Both the position numbers and the translations under genes were made by a program. Below the pieces are notes generated by a model, which was not told where the DNA came from, did no database searches, and saw nothing but the letters and a program-made list of their open reading frames with translations. 64,000 nt of DNA from Heliocidaris tuberculata (taxonomy: Eukaryota; Echinodermata; Echinoidea; Camarodonta; Echinometridae), in the NCBI GenBank assembly GCA_025618425.1, contig CM046852.1, positions 7,089,566 through 7,153,565 of the forward strand, read 5' to 3'. Positions 13,101 through 23,800 of the stretch are shown one piece after another (the stretch's first letter is position 1; each line of letters starts with the position of its first letter).

Positions 13101-16100
13101 CTTATATCTTTCCAGAATGGGAATGGAAGCAGTGTAGATCCAGATGAATCAAGCGATAGGAGGTAAGACTTTGTTTTAACTGCTGCTATCATTAACCTGT
13201 AATTTGTTTAGATTCAGTATGGAAATGAGGGGAGGGCTCCATTATATGTAGCTATAATACTGTTACAGTCACTTAGTGTATGTACATGTGTACTGTATGT
13301 GTATAACTAGGTCTTTTACAGATATATATCAATCAGATATAATTATTTACCTCTGGGGACTGGCCTTTAACATTACTTAGTTTTGAATGGGGGTCCATCA
13401 GAGTCAATTTGTACATGTATGTGTAGTCGAAGACAGAGAACTGACCATACCACTAGACCAGGCAATCAGGGGTGGCTATTTATTGCCATGGTTGGGGGGG
13501 GGGGGATCTTTTTTTTTACAGCCCCCCCCCCAAAAAAAAAAAAAAAAAAAAAAAAAGAACTTGAAAGAAAAAAAAAATATATAATTAGAAATGTAACAAA
13601 CTGGGAGGCCGATCCGGGCATAGAATTATTGTATTCACTCCTTAATGCTAAGTTGCTAACCAAGAGAGGGCACTATTTCATTAAGTTGTGGAAGGACTTC
13701 AGTTATTACACCTCTCAAACATTTTGTTCATGGTCAGCTTCAATTTAATACAATTTTTTAGAGATCTTTCAAAATACTTTTCCTTTCTTTGGATATAAAA
13801 TCAAAACTGTTGACTACCGTAGTTAATTGGTTGGTGTTATCAAGAATATATATATTCAGGGTCTGTCAGGTTGATGAGAATCTGTGAATTGAAAGTGACC
13901 CTTAAATTAAGATAAAGTTGAGTTCTGGTCGTGCGATTACATTGTGAAAGAAACTATCTCAAAGCGATTGTGAAAGGTGGATCATGTCTACATAAGTTAA
14001 GAATTGGTATATATTATACTGTTAATAGGTTTTGGAATCATCAAAATGATGAGAAATTGACCCAATCTTGCTGAAAAGTATTTGTGCAGCACACAGAAAT
14101 GTGTACACGGGACTGCATGCACAAGTGGCATGAATGTTCGGGCTGAACACTGGCTATTTCTCGTCATATTTTGAGTATAGGGCATTTGAAGAGCAATCAT
14201 TTTAAGGGGACAATTCTACTATGATGTTCTTCCAGATTGACATAAAAGGAATGAGAAAGCTCACAAATTATTTTTCACCTTTCCCATAACTCAAACTCCT
14301 CTTTAAGAACATGTGTCAATCAATAAGGATCCCCCATCATCACCTTTTGCAATTTGAAAATGAAACTTTGATTATGATTGGTCAAAGTTTGATGCAATAT
14401 TAAGCTTTTCCTTCATATTAAGCAAGGGCCCTATACCCTCAATAGCAAGTTTTGAGGAATAATGTTTGTTTTTTCTAAAAATTTGCAGAACAGAGAGGAT
14501 AGAAGCAGATGGTGGAGATGAAGATGAACGGTCAGCAGAAGAAGTTCAAAGAGTGAGTATCTATTAGGGATACCTTCGACAACTTTAAGGCATGTGTTAA
14601 AACATTCCTTTTTAGAAATAATTTCCAAAGCTTATAAAATTAGGCAAGCATGATACACTGAAAATCAAGGAAGTAAGTTTAATGAGGAGTCATTTAAAAA
14701 ATGTTTGAAAATCTATTGCATGTCCTAATAGTGGTGAAATTCAGTGTGATCATGTTTGTGAATTGAAAAACCAAGAACTTTAAAGAAAAACCACAAGCAT
14801 AAAACCCAATCAGTTAAAATAGTATAGGAGATTGAAAATAAGTGGAAAACAACATTCAAAGAAATCTAATAAATTTATTTGGGAGGGGGCTTACCACTCC
14901 TTTACTTTCTAATTATAAGTGACAAATCTTTTATAATGGTATGCATAAAATTATGGACTCTTCTAAATAAAGATGGAACCGATATTCAGAATAGTCAGTT
15001 TCTTTCATTTGGAATTAGCAAAATTGTTTCTAGTTTCTAGTTCTGTATATTATTGTTCCTTGAATATCAGTGTGCATGAATTCTGCTGTCCAAAGCCTCA
15101 ATCTTTTATGATTTCGATATTTACAACTGTAACTGTCTCTTGAATGGTGACACGATATTTACTCCTGCGACATTTGCTCCTGCGACATTTGCTCCTCCGT
15201 CTATATCTTTAAAGGTCAAAGGTTAAGGTCAAGGTCATGCTTTGGTTTTTTGTTAAGGACAATGTGAAGATTAGGATTAGGGTTAGGGTTAGGGTTAGGG
15301 TTAGGTTAAGGTTTAGGTTTAGGATTAACATGGCAAAGTTAACTGGTGCAATTGTTGCAGGAGCAAATGTCATGGAACCCTCTTGAATTGTCTATTTCCT
15401 GACTAAGTTGGTTGATTAATTTTGATTTATCCTTCTCTTTTCTTGTATTTCCTCTTCTTGTTTAAATGAATATCATTTTTTGTAATGTTTTTAATTTTTT
15501 TTTCCAGTTTTATTGATTGAATTTTAAAGTCCAATTAAAAGTCTGTTTTGTAATAATAGAAGCTTATGTAGTGAAATTTTTGTCACACATGTACATCAGT
15601 GTAGTCATTATTGTATTATGTTATCTTATATAGCGCCCTCGTGGTAGACGGACATAAAGGACTCTACATTCTCTTCATACCTTATTTCCATTTTTGGTAT
15701 CTATGACCCCAGATATTTCTGAGTTTGTGCTGTGAACTACTAACGGAATAATATTATTATATTGAGCGTTGTAATGGACCTTCATTTGACATTTAATTAT
15801 ATATTGATATATTTGTTGTGAATACATAAATTCTAACTTTCGTGAAAGGATCTGTATTCCAAGATTTCAAGTAATAGCATGTGACCATATACATTGGCAA
15901 GTATGTATATGTACATGCCAAAATGCATTTTAATATCTATTCAAATATGGAGGAATGCTTGCCCCTTAAAGAATCATCTTTTATTTTGACATAAAACAAA
16001 AACAAAACAAAGCAAAACAAAAACAAATGAATTCTTTCAATTTCTAGTGATTCCTATCATGCTTCTTTGTATATCTGTTAAAGTTGGCTTAAACTCCCCC

Positions 16101-18384
16101 TCGTAAATAGCACCATCTTTTAACAGGATTTTGAAAAAAAGTCTGTGCATCTTATTTTCCCATCATGCACCATTATCCCTTGTAGAAGCTTAGAATGTAC
16201 TTGCAGACAATTTTCTACATTTGCAAGTCCAAAGTAATAGTTTTAAATAAAAATTGTACTTATTTTCCAAGTAAGTTGTTAGTTGAAATTAAAAATAAAA
16301 TGCAACAAATCTCTAATTATAAAATTGAGTTAGGAATGACTGTAAGATGGCGCTGTTCAAATTCTACCAGTTTAAGGCAACCTTAAAAGTGATTTCGATT
16401 TGCTATGGTGATTCATATGTGAATTGAAAAACATTATATACAAGTGCAAAGGAACAAGAGGTAGTGATCTTTTAGCCTATCTGTCATTAAAATATCCGAA
16501 AAATGTGAAAGTAAAATGATGTGATTGTTGATATTGTGTTTTGATGTGAAGCTTGCTAAAGCAAATCTGAAAATATATGAAAACTGCACATGCATAGTAA
16601 TTAAGAACATTGTTGTTGCTGTGAATTTATCAGTATTTTAAAAGATTGCAGTCTTTCTATTTTTTAAATTTTGATTTAAAGACATAATGAAATGAAATCA
16701 CATTACAATGTTCATTTAATTTCCGTCATTTCAATCATATGAATGTCAGAAATAATAATGAGGAGCCTTGTTTTTAGGCAGAATAAGCGTTCTCTGCAAT
16801 CTTAATTCATGTATAAAAATCATATTGTACAAATCCAGCTGTACTAGACCATACAGGTTAAAGAAGAAGTAGACTTGTTCAATATCATTCATTCTGACTC
16901 ATTGATAACATCATTTTCCCTCCAATTTTTGTCTCCCCTCTTGCATGGCATCCCTTTACTATTTCCTGCATGTTTTGTGGCTCGGTCATCCCTCGCGCCC
17001 TTTGACCCCCTCTGCCACCAATCTGGTCATCAGATGTATAACCGAGAGAAACGGGCGAACAAGAGGTTACAACGGAAGCTTGATCAGTCGCAGGAGAGAG
17101 TTATCATCTTGGAACAAGAAATCAGGATACTTACTCAAGTAACACACAACAGAATGATTTGATTATTTTGTACTTTCCTAAAATAAATTTTCTGATGAAT
17201 TCCTCCAGTAAGTGCTGGTTCCATTGGAAATCCTTCATGACCAGTTCAAAATGTATTCAAATTTAGGAACCTGTAACAGTAAATAATTTGTGAAAGCAAG
17301 GTTTATGAATATGGCCCTGCTTATTTCACTTTCGTTGTTAAATTCTTGCAGGTTGCATGCTTAAGTTGTTGCCATATCAGGCAGTCTGAGAAAGCTTTAT
17401 AATCACATCAATTTAATAGAAGACATTTGAATAAATTTGTGAACTGGACTATAATTGTAGAAACTCAATTGAAACCTTGTTCCTATAATATTCCAAGGCA
17501 CTATCTTCGAGAACTATGCTAATGTATTGCTGTGAATATTTGCAGTCATGAGTATGATCTATAAAACTATAAGAATGCAGTAATTATTGTCATTACATAA
17601 TTGTTTGACTGCATGTTACATGTCTGTATTCATACTTGTATTAGTGTGCAGGTGTATACCAGACCTTGTCCTTTTTATTTTTATTGAGTATGCATGCTTA
17701 AACTACTTATTTTTTACATTATATGTATACTTTTCAAATGAGCTTGCATGCACCAAATCTATCCTAACTGGGGATAGACGGTATATTCATTAAAAAGTGA
17801 ATTTGTCATTTATACAATGTACCCATATATCTTGATACATCATTTCCCCCTTCTTTATATGCTTGCATAAAATGATATATGATTAAGTGTCAATGTTTGA
17901 TAGTTTAGGAATATTTTTATGTAGTATAGTTTGTCTATTATTCATTTATCTATTTCAAATGATATCTAATGCTCATCAAATTGTAAGGAAAGGCTACACT
18001 AACTGATTAACATGATTTAAAAAAGGTGAATCTACATCACATTAAAGCTTTTAGGTATAATTTGAGGCATAATTTATTTTATCCCCCAAGTATGTTATAC
18101 TTCCATGAACTGCAATTGTTTAAAATTCATGCTTAATTTAACTCCATATATCTTAATTTTGAAATTTGTTTGAATAATTGTTGAAAATTATTGATTTCTT
18201 TTAAAAATTGAGATCATAAATGTTCATACCATGGTGATGCAAAATATTTTCTTGTGACCTCTTTGACATTTTCTTTATTTCTTTTTTTTCCTTCTAGGAT
18301 TTGGAAGCTGCAGAGGATGAACTAGACCAGGTGAAAGATGAGAATCGAGCATTACTAAAAGCATTGGCCAAGCTTGGCAGTTAG
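4930..18384 (+). CDS. PAWR: PAWR (Par-4)-like leucine-zipper protein, last five exons
   Basis: Five exons fit in phase with GT-AG borders: 4930-4965, 13116-13162, 14489-14552, 17034-17138 and 18298-18384 (stop TAG). The first three encode a Ser/Asp/Glu/Gly-rich acidic stretch (for example SHDTGAGSSSDE and DGGDEDERSAEEV). The last two encode a roughly 62-residue coiled coil, from YNREKRANKRLQ to NRALLKALAKLGS, that aligns without gaps to the C-terminal leucine zipper I recall for vertebrate PAWR (LNRDLDDIEDENEQL versus LTQDLEAAEDELDQV). In vertebrates Par-4 is a pro-apoptotic cofactor that binds WT1 and atypical PKC through this zipper. The SAC domain and start codon are not visible and should lie upstream of the window. 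The 36-nt exon is the least certain. Another coiled-coil family is possible but less likely. Confidence 0.68.
6971..7383 (+). repeat. Direct duplication of about 100 bp flanking a MITE
   Basis: The segment 6971-7068 ('gcaggtcaataacacc...ttccttgggat.ttgctaga') recurs at 7284-7383 with scattered differences. The duplication seems to extend leftwards into similar 'cttcatttt...ttaat' sequence, so the original unit was roughly 140 bp before the MITE at 7086-7240 inserted between the copies. Confidence 0.75.
7086..7240. mobile_element. hAT-like MITE with 8-bp target duplication and a long poly-G run
   Basis: CAAGGCAT is present on both sides (7078-7085 and 7241-7248), a perfect 8-bp target-site duplication typical of the hAT superfamily. 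The ends are inverted: GGGCCGCGGA on the left against TCCGCGGCCCCTG on the right, the left end lacking the outermost CAG. The interior contains a G homopolymer of about 35 nt. No transposase is encoded. Confidence 0.75.
8775..8840. repeat. Mini-hairpin 'gccagaagg...taatgcccttctg'
   Basis: 'gagtgccagaaggacattagctc' is followed by 'gagttaatgcccttctgtctctcag', forming an imperfect hairpin. It is another member of the family seen near 2018, 18628, 18955 and 50240. Confidence 0.55.
8958..9549. mobile_element. TTAA-flanked hairpin MITE, family A copy 1
   Basis: The ends 'ttaaagggaaatccaacctt' and 'aaggttggattgccctttaa' are inverted repeats with TTAA at each edge, as expected for piggyBac-type insertion. 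The arms contain 'gtgaaagtttgaacgaaatc' and its inverse. Nearly the same element occurs at 11839-12431 and, inverted, at 41846-42439. There is no transposase. The sequence type is familiar from sea urchin genomes. Confidence 0.8.
11839..12431. mobile_element. TTAA-flanked hairpin MITE, family A copy 2
   Basis: Highly similar over its full length to 8958-9549, with the same ends (ttaaagggaaatccaacc / ggttggattttcctttaa). Short open frames inside are by-products of the inverted arms. It ends at a TTAA that also begins the next element. Confidence 0.82.
12428..12932. mobile_element. TTAA-flanked hairpin MITE, family B
   Basis: The left end 'ttaaaggaaagttcaccctgaag' is mirrored by 'cttcagggtaaacttccccttta'. 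Inner arms contain 'tgacgtcacatgcgagcagct' and its inverse at 12779. It shares its left TTAA with the right TTAA of the preceding family A element. It is non-coding. Confidence 0.8.
13490..13575 (+). repeat. Homopolymer cluster (G)n, (T)n, (C)n, (A)n
   Basis: Runs of about 12 G, 9 T, 9 C and 24 A follow one another. They create apparent reading frames of low-complexity protein that should not be annotated. The flank 'caggggtggc' resembles the start of the hAT-like G-rich elements further along the window, so this may be a decayed copy. Confidence 0.6.
13904..14303. mobile_element. Hairpin MITE, family C copy 1 (in PAWR-like intron)
   Basis: The left part 'taaagttgagttctggtcgtgcgattacattgtgaaag' and right part 'cccataactcaaactcctctttaa' are imperfect inverted ends with TTAA-like borders. 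A second copy with the same internal sequence ('ggtggatcatgtctacat', 'agggcatttgaagagcaatc') lies at 51680-52062. Confidence 0.7.
14553..17033 (+). other. Intron of the PAWR-like gene
   Basis: Bounded by donor gtgagt and acceptor 'ctggtcatcag', preceded by a good pyrimidine tract. It holds a TTAGGG-containing inverted-repeat element (15148-15378); otherwise it is AT-rich with no recognisable exon. Confidence 0.5.
15148..15378. mobile_element. Inverted-repeat element with internal (TTAGGG)n-like tract
   Basis: 'acatttgctcctgcgacatttgctcc' near the left end is answered by 'gttgcaggagcaaatgtcatgg' on the right. Between them lies 'gattagggttagggttaggg...', about 60 bp of imperfect telomere-type repeat grading into TTAGGTTTAGG. 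It lies inside an intron and ends in inverted repeats, so it is best read as an interstitial, element-borne tract. Confidence 0.65.
17139..18297 (+). other. Last intron of the PAWR-like gene
   Basis: The donor gtaaca follows codon CAA, and the acceptor 'tttccttctag' precedes GATTTGGAAG. The intron splits the leucine zipper between LTQ and DLEAAEDE. Nothing else was recognised. Confidence 0.6.
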
Positions 18385-18443
18385 GCCATGGTACATATCC
18401 CCCTCTATGCCCAGAAAGAGAGAATCTGATAGCAACTTACAAT

Positions 18444-18537
18444 GACAAGCACAATGACAAACACAAGGGGCAACGACAATGACAAACACAAGGGCAACGA
18501 CAATGACAAACACAAGGGCAACGACAATGACGTTTTT
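18444..18537 (+). repeat. 24-bp tandem repeat just after the PAWR-like stop codon
   Basis: The unit 'caatgacaaacacaagggcaacga' is repeated about 3.5 times with one-base variation, starting some 60 bp past the stop. It would lie in the 3' UTR of the PAWR-like mRNA. Confidence 0.8.
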
Positions 18538-18627
18538 ACCCACATAGATACTGGCAGATACTTAGGATGAACATCAGTGTAATGCATTTCTTTGGGTTCA
18601 TATGAGAGACTGTTACGTCTGTTAAGA

Positions 18628-18690
18628 GCCAGAAGGGTGTTAACTCTGTGTTGAAGTTTATCAGTTAATGGCCTTCTGCCTCTGACCAGA
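18628..18690. repeat. Mini-hairpin 'agccagaagggtgttaactc'
   Basis: 'gagccagaagggtgttaactctgtgt' is followed by 'agttaatggccttctgcctct', the same short inverted pair as near 8775 and 50240. A related imperfect pair lies at 18955-19018. Both would fall in the 3' UTR or flank of the PAWR-like gene. Confidence 0.5.
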
Positions 18691-18699
18691 CGATTCTTG

Positions 18700-20743
18700 G
18701 TAATGTTGCATTAAAGTACAGTTTTAAGCCTACTCTTTTAATGTAAGAGATTGAAATTTGCTTGTGTTATGCTTTCGTACAGCTCTCTACTTAAGAGTGG
18801 AAAATTTGCCCTTTCTGGTGAAAATTTTCCTGAAAAGACCCGAATTAAATCATGTTACTCAAATCAGTGAGCTGTATGGGAGACAACTTACCCAAATAAC
18901 TTTCACTTTCTTATATGAAGAAGGTTTGCATTGTGATATGACTACAATTCTTCTCTTGAGAGTCCTCAGGACATTAAGTCTGTGTTAAACTATATGAGTT
19001 AATGACCTTCAGACTTTCTATAGAATATTCAGCTATGCATGTAAATTTAAATGCAATAATGGATGTAAAAGGCATGAAGGGAAATTGAGAAATGGATTGG
19101 AAATCATTTTCTGTGAATACTTAAGTGTTACTACCAAAAGAAAAGTTAACTACAAGATGGAATCTTCTTTTGATGTGAAACTATTCTTAACATTTATCCA
19201 GTTGTGGGCATGAGTTACAGATTTTGATCTACATTTATCATAACATTGTGTTCAACGTCATCATCATTGTCTCATTTAGAAAGAGAGAGGGAGAGTTCAG
19301 AATTCAGATTTTTCAAAAATACATAAAATTATATTTGCTACCAGATACTCTCTTCTGGGTTTTTATAAATACATGTAAATACTTCCTGTTTGAGAGTACT
19401 AAATATTAATACAACTTGTTGCCAAAAACTGTTGATAATGTACAAATATTGAATTCAGGATTTGTACTCAGGCAACATACTTTTATCTAATTTTGGTGAA
19501 AACCTTATCTTTAAACCATTTGGTTTCATGGTGCCACTCAGAAGAAAAGGTATCGACATCTATTTTGGGGGAAAAGAATGATATTTTTGTCTTTCTCTGT
19601 ACCTTTTTATTTATTAAGGGAAGAAATTTCAAGAATGAAACTTACTTTTAATCATAACATAGTGGTATGAATTTGTGTAAAATCTTACCACTGCTTAGGT
19701 ACTTGAGCACAAGATATTCCTTTTTATCTTCATTATATTTACTTACGATATGTACCAATATATTGCTAACAGTCAGGTTTTGAAAGCAGCGTTAGGTATA
19801 CATGCTATGTTCTTACAGGCTATGGTTTAACTGCCTTTAAGCTCAGTATGGGGCTGTCGTAGAAGGATTTAGGAATAGTTGGTGTTTGAAAGTAAGTTTC
19901 CTTTTCTGCGTGATGACATTAGATTCTTTATATATTTAGCTTTGTTAGATTTAGTATAAATACATGATATAGATGATTTTAAAAAGAGGATAATTTTTAA
20001 AGTAACAGTTGTAAAATGCAATTTTCTCAGATGAGAATATATCATATTACACCTCAGTAGTACTTGGTGGAAATGTATTCATAACTTTGAAGAAAATGTA
20101 CATACATGTAGTATGCTCATGGTAGGCATTATCAACTAATAACGGATAATATGCAAGAAAACTATTTTTCATCGTATGTTGCAATTACATGTACAGTGGA
20201 ACAGTAAACTGTACTGTGTTCCTTCTTATCTCGAAATTTTCACTGAAAAAAATCAGTTCAAAACATTTTTTACCACAAATTTAGACCGATTTGAAATCAT
20301 TAATGGCATGTTTCACTCTAATCATGTAACAGGACAATTTTTGAGCAATACAGACACATCCATATGCAATGCGTTGATATGTATAGAAAATATATAATGT
20401 CGTGAGTGCTCCATCGTTTGTATTTATTAGACACATGCAAGGGATACTCCTTGTGTAGCATGTGTGTTTGAAGTTAATCTTTCATGTTCAGATGTGTTTT
20501 AAGAGGAAAAAAAATGATAATCTTTGTACTAATAGTCTTCTTCTCAGAAGGCCTAACTTTTTTTTTTTTTGCTTCAGGAGACATGGCCGAAATTATTCAT
20601 GACGGAGCATTTGAATTTACAAGAATTTTTGAAAATGACATGACTGCAAAGGCTTTTATGAAAGGCACTCTGAGGCAGTGTCGATAGCTCAGCGCATTGC
20701 TCGTTGAAGTGTGTGGTCTTTACAGTTACATCTTATATGATCT
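18700..20743. other. 3' UTR or intergenic sequence without recognised genes
   Basis: AT-rich sequence downstream of the PAWR-like stop. No clear poly(A) site could be fixed. Open frames here are under 80 codons and lack recognisable domains. Confidence 0.4.
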
Positions 20744-20872
20744 GGGGCCTGTAACATAAAGAGATACAATCAATCTTACGATTGATATCAATTGTAAGTC
20801 TATGGAAAACCATGTACTGAAGAGTTACAATTGATCGTAAGATTGATCGTATCTCTTTATGTTACAGGCCCC
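20744..20872. mobile_element. Near-perfect hairpin MITE 'ggggcctgtaacataaagagat'
   Basis: 'ggggcctgtaacataaagag' is mirrored by 'ctctttatgttacaggcccc', with an inner stem around 'caatcttacgattgat'. The outer motif resembles the 'ggccctgtttcataaaact' elements at 46573 and 59997, which share a GGGCCTGT...TAAA edge. Confidence 0.8.
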
Positions 20873-23800
20873 TGAACATAGTTTCTAAAGGCAGTACATT
20901 AAGATATTGCAGTGACCCTAGAGAGGATTTCTTGAAAGTCTTTGCAATAGTGTTCAATGTTTCATGTCATTAGTATTGTGTGAATATTTTTTTTTTTACT
21001 TTACATGAATGCAGTTCAGGGGGATCAATGGGTAAACACTTTCAGCTTCATAAATCAGTTTACGATCTGTACCCTTTTCCATTGGGGTTTAAACCGCTGC
21101 TACAGATAATGTACTTAAATGGATCCCTACCCAGTGAGGCATATTCCCATTTCAGACACACAAAAAACTGCATGAAAATTATCTAATTTACATGTATGCT
21201 GACATGAAAGAGAAAGGGAGTTCCATACTCATCTCTGTAGATTTGGAAACAGGTCAAACAATCAGAGTTCAGAGAATAAACAAATATTCTGTTTTCAAAA
21301 ATTCTTGTGATGTATGTATATGTTTTGCCCTTTATCCACACTATATGCAAAGAAAAATACATGATAATCCTTTTTGAGTGCATTTGAAATAAATGTTTGA
21401 GGAGTTACATAGGAAGTTATCTAGCATATAATTATTTTTATTATCCCCATGTTTAAAGTGGAGGAAATTAGTAATTTTTATCAATTTTATGAACTTTTAG
21501 CAAATTATCATAACTTTGTATCATCGGCTAGTTGCAATCTCATGGTATATATTGTAAGCATAAGATTGATACTTTTCCCCAGTGTTACCTATACAAATCA
21601 TCTATTTATTAGTATTTCCCCATCATTTTATGTAATAATTAATATTCTTATGTTGAAAACAGTTTGGTTAATGAATTCAAAGAGAGAAATATTATCTTAA
21701 AGTTGAGAGACAAATTTTTGATGGCAACATAGCCTGTTAATGTTTGCAATATGGTCAAGGAGTTCCCAGTTCCCCCTAATATGGCTAAAAAATGATAACA
21801 TGTGGTTGTCAGTAGGCTACAAATTTGTAATAACCCACGTGTCGATGTCCTAAAGAGCGCATGTCAAAAAAGAAAGAAAAAAAAAACAGACACCAAAGAA
21901 AGAACTAACTGCTTTAAATGATTCCTTACATCCAGAGTGCATGCACTTGGAAAAGACATTACATACCTCGCAAAGAAAGAATGAGCAAGAACCATTTTTT
22001 CATGGATGAAAGGCTGATTTTCTTCAGGTGATATAGAACAGTTACTTTTGATATAAAAGATTTTTTTAGTTGCAGTAATGGGTGTTATTCATTGGTGCAA
22101 ATGTGAACAACAAAAACAAACAAACAGTATCAATATCAAAGGTTACATGTGTGGCATCTGTGTGTTTAACTCTATCAATTACCATGGTCAAATTCACTTT
22201 AACTCCAACAAGATTGTCTTATTGTAAAATCAGTGTTTCAAATCAGGAAATAATGTGGTGCATCTACTATCCTGTTCAATTTTATTGTCCACAAGTTTCT
22301 GTCTATATTATCCATACCATATGAGTCTAAATGTTTTGTCAGTCATCATTATTCAATGTTCCTGTACTATACACCAGTATAAGTCCATTTTAGGTATTTG
22401 TTCTTCTTTATTCTCATTAGATCACATCTCTTCTTTGCTAGCCTTTAGCATTTAATGAGAATAATTTCCTCCATCTGTTTTATTCTTTTCTTTTTAAGGG
22501 GGGGGGGGGGGGGAGAATCCATCAATATAAAAGTAGATACAACATTTTTCTCATTTATATATATTAATAGTTTTCCAATGTTTTAATTACTTAGACTTTC
22601 ATGCAATATTTCTTTTTAAATCTCAATTGCAATATTAATCTTTTTAAAAAAATTACAAATTTGGTAGGTGTTGCCCTTTCAAAGGCCTTACATAATTATG
22701 ACATTGCATTATATTTTGTAGTTGTTGCAGTATTTTCTCTATGTAAACAGTAATATAATATGGTATTTATTCAGTGTAGTTGTATATAATCACCTTCTGT
22801 TTTTTTATGCGTAGAATTAGGTCAGTGACTTTTTTTTTCTTTCTGTGTTCACTTATGTAAATATGTGATGAACGCATGATGTTGATGTTTGCAAGGTTCT
22901 ATATTTTTAGATCAGATTTCGTTGTTTTCAAATTATTTGCATGTGTCTTGTGTTACACAACCCCAGATGTCTGATGATTTTTCATATTGAATTGAGTGTG
23001 TTACGTAAGTAAACCAAGAGAAAGACCACATACACTTATGCTTGATGTGGGGAAAGGGAATAACCCCCGAATGATTTTGATTTGAAGCATAACTTAAGTT
23101 TAATGATCATACATTCACTTTTCTATTCCCTAAAGAAGACTTATGGTCGTAAAGTATAGTGTCATAGCCTCGAATGCAAAATATGATCATGGCTAGGAAT
23201 GATGACAGACCCATTAAATCAGATGGAGCAATGTGAATTAATATTCATATCTTAGATATCTTAAGAGAAAGAAAGACAGCATAATGGTGTGCAAAGTTAC
23301 CGAGGGGATATAAAAATGGAGTCGAAATAAAAATGGAGTCGCTGCTGTGTTATCCAGGCTCTAGCTCTCCATATAGCTTGGGCATAGCAGCGACATGGCT
23401 TGCAAGCAAGGTATTCTTATCAAATTATTATTCTGTTTATATTTCATTGCAGTGACAATCACTGCTTAGTATAGTTTTATATGCGGTCCAGTCATTTCTT
23501 GGACCAGACAGTCTAAACTTTGCATTTGGCCAAAGTGTTAGGCACTTTGACGTTGGTTATACCCTTCCCCTTCCACCCCCCCCCCCCCCCCCCCGCCAAA
23601 TGATGATAGTAAAGGAATGGAAATATAAACACCGAATTTTTCTGCGCCCATTTTACATTTTCATATTTAATCTTTTGTTTTGTCGATCTGCAATCATCTT
23701 TTATTCTGTCTTTTGGAATACGTCATATGCTTTAATTATATTTTAAATGAAGAATGCTGCCCCCTCAAATTTGCATCATTTTCCCTTTCACAGGCTCACG

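Larger units (their letters stand above)
4966..13115 (+). other. Large intron of the PAWR-like gene
   Basis: This 8.1-kb intron is bounded by donor gtatat and acceptor 'tatctttccag'. No coding exon was recognised inside. It carries a duplicated segment interrupted by a hAT-like MITE (6971-7383), a mini-hairpin (8775-8840) and three TTAA-flanked hairpin MITEs (8958-9549, 11839-12431, 12428-12932). The remainder is AT-rich unique DNA. Confidence 0.5.

Noticed and set aside
15271..15330. (TTAGGG)n as a chromosome end
   Set aside because: It is short, imperfect and lies inside a gene intron within an inverted-repeat element.
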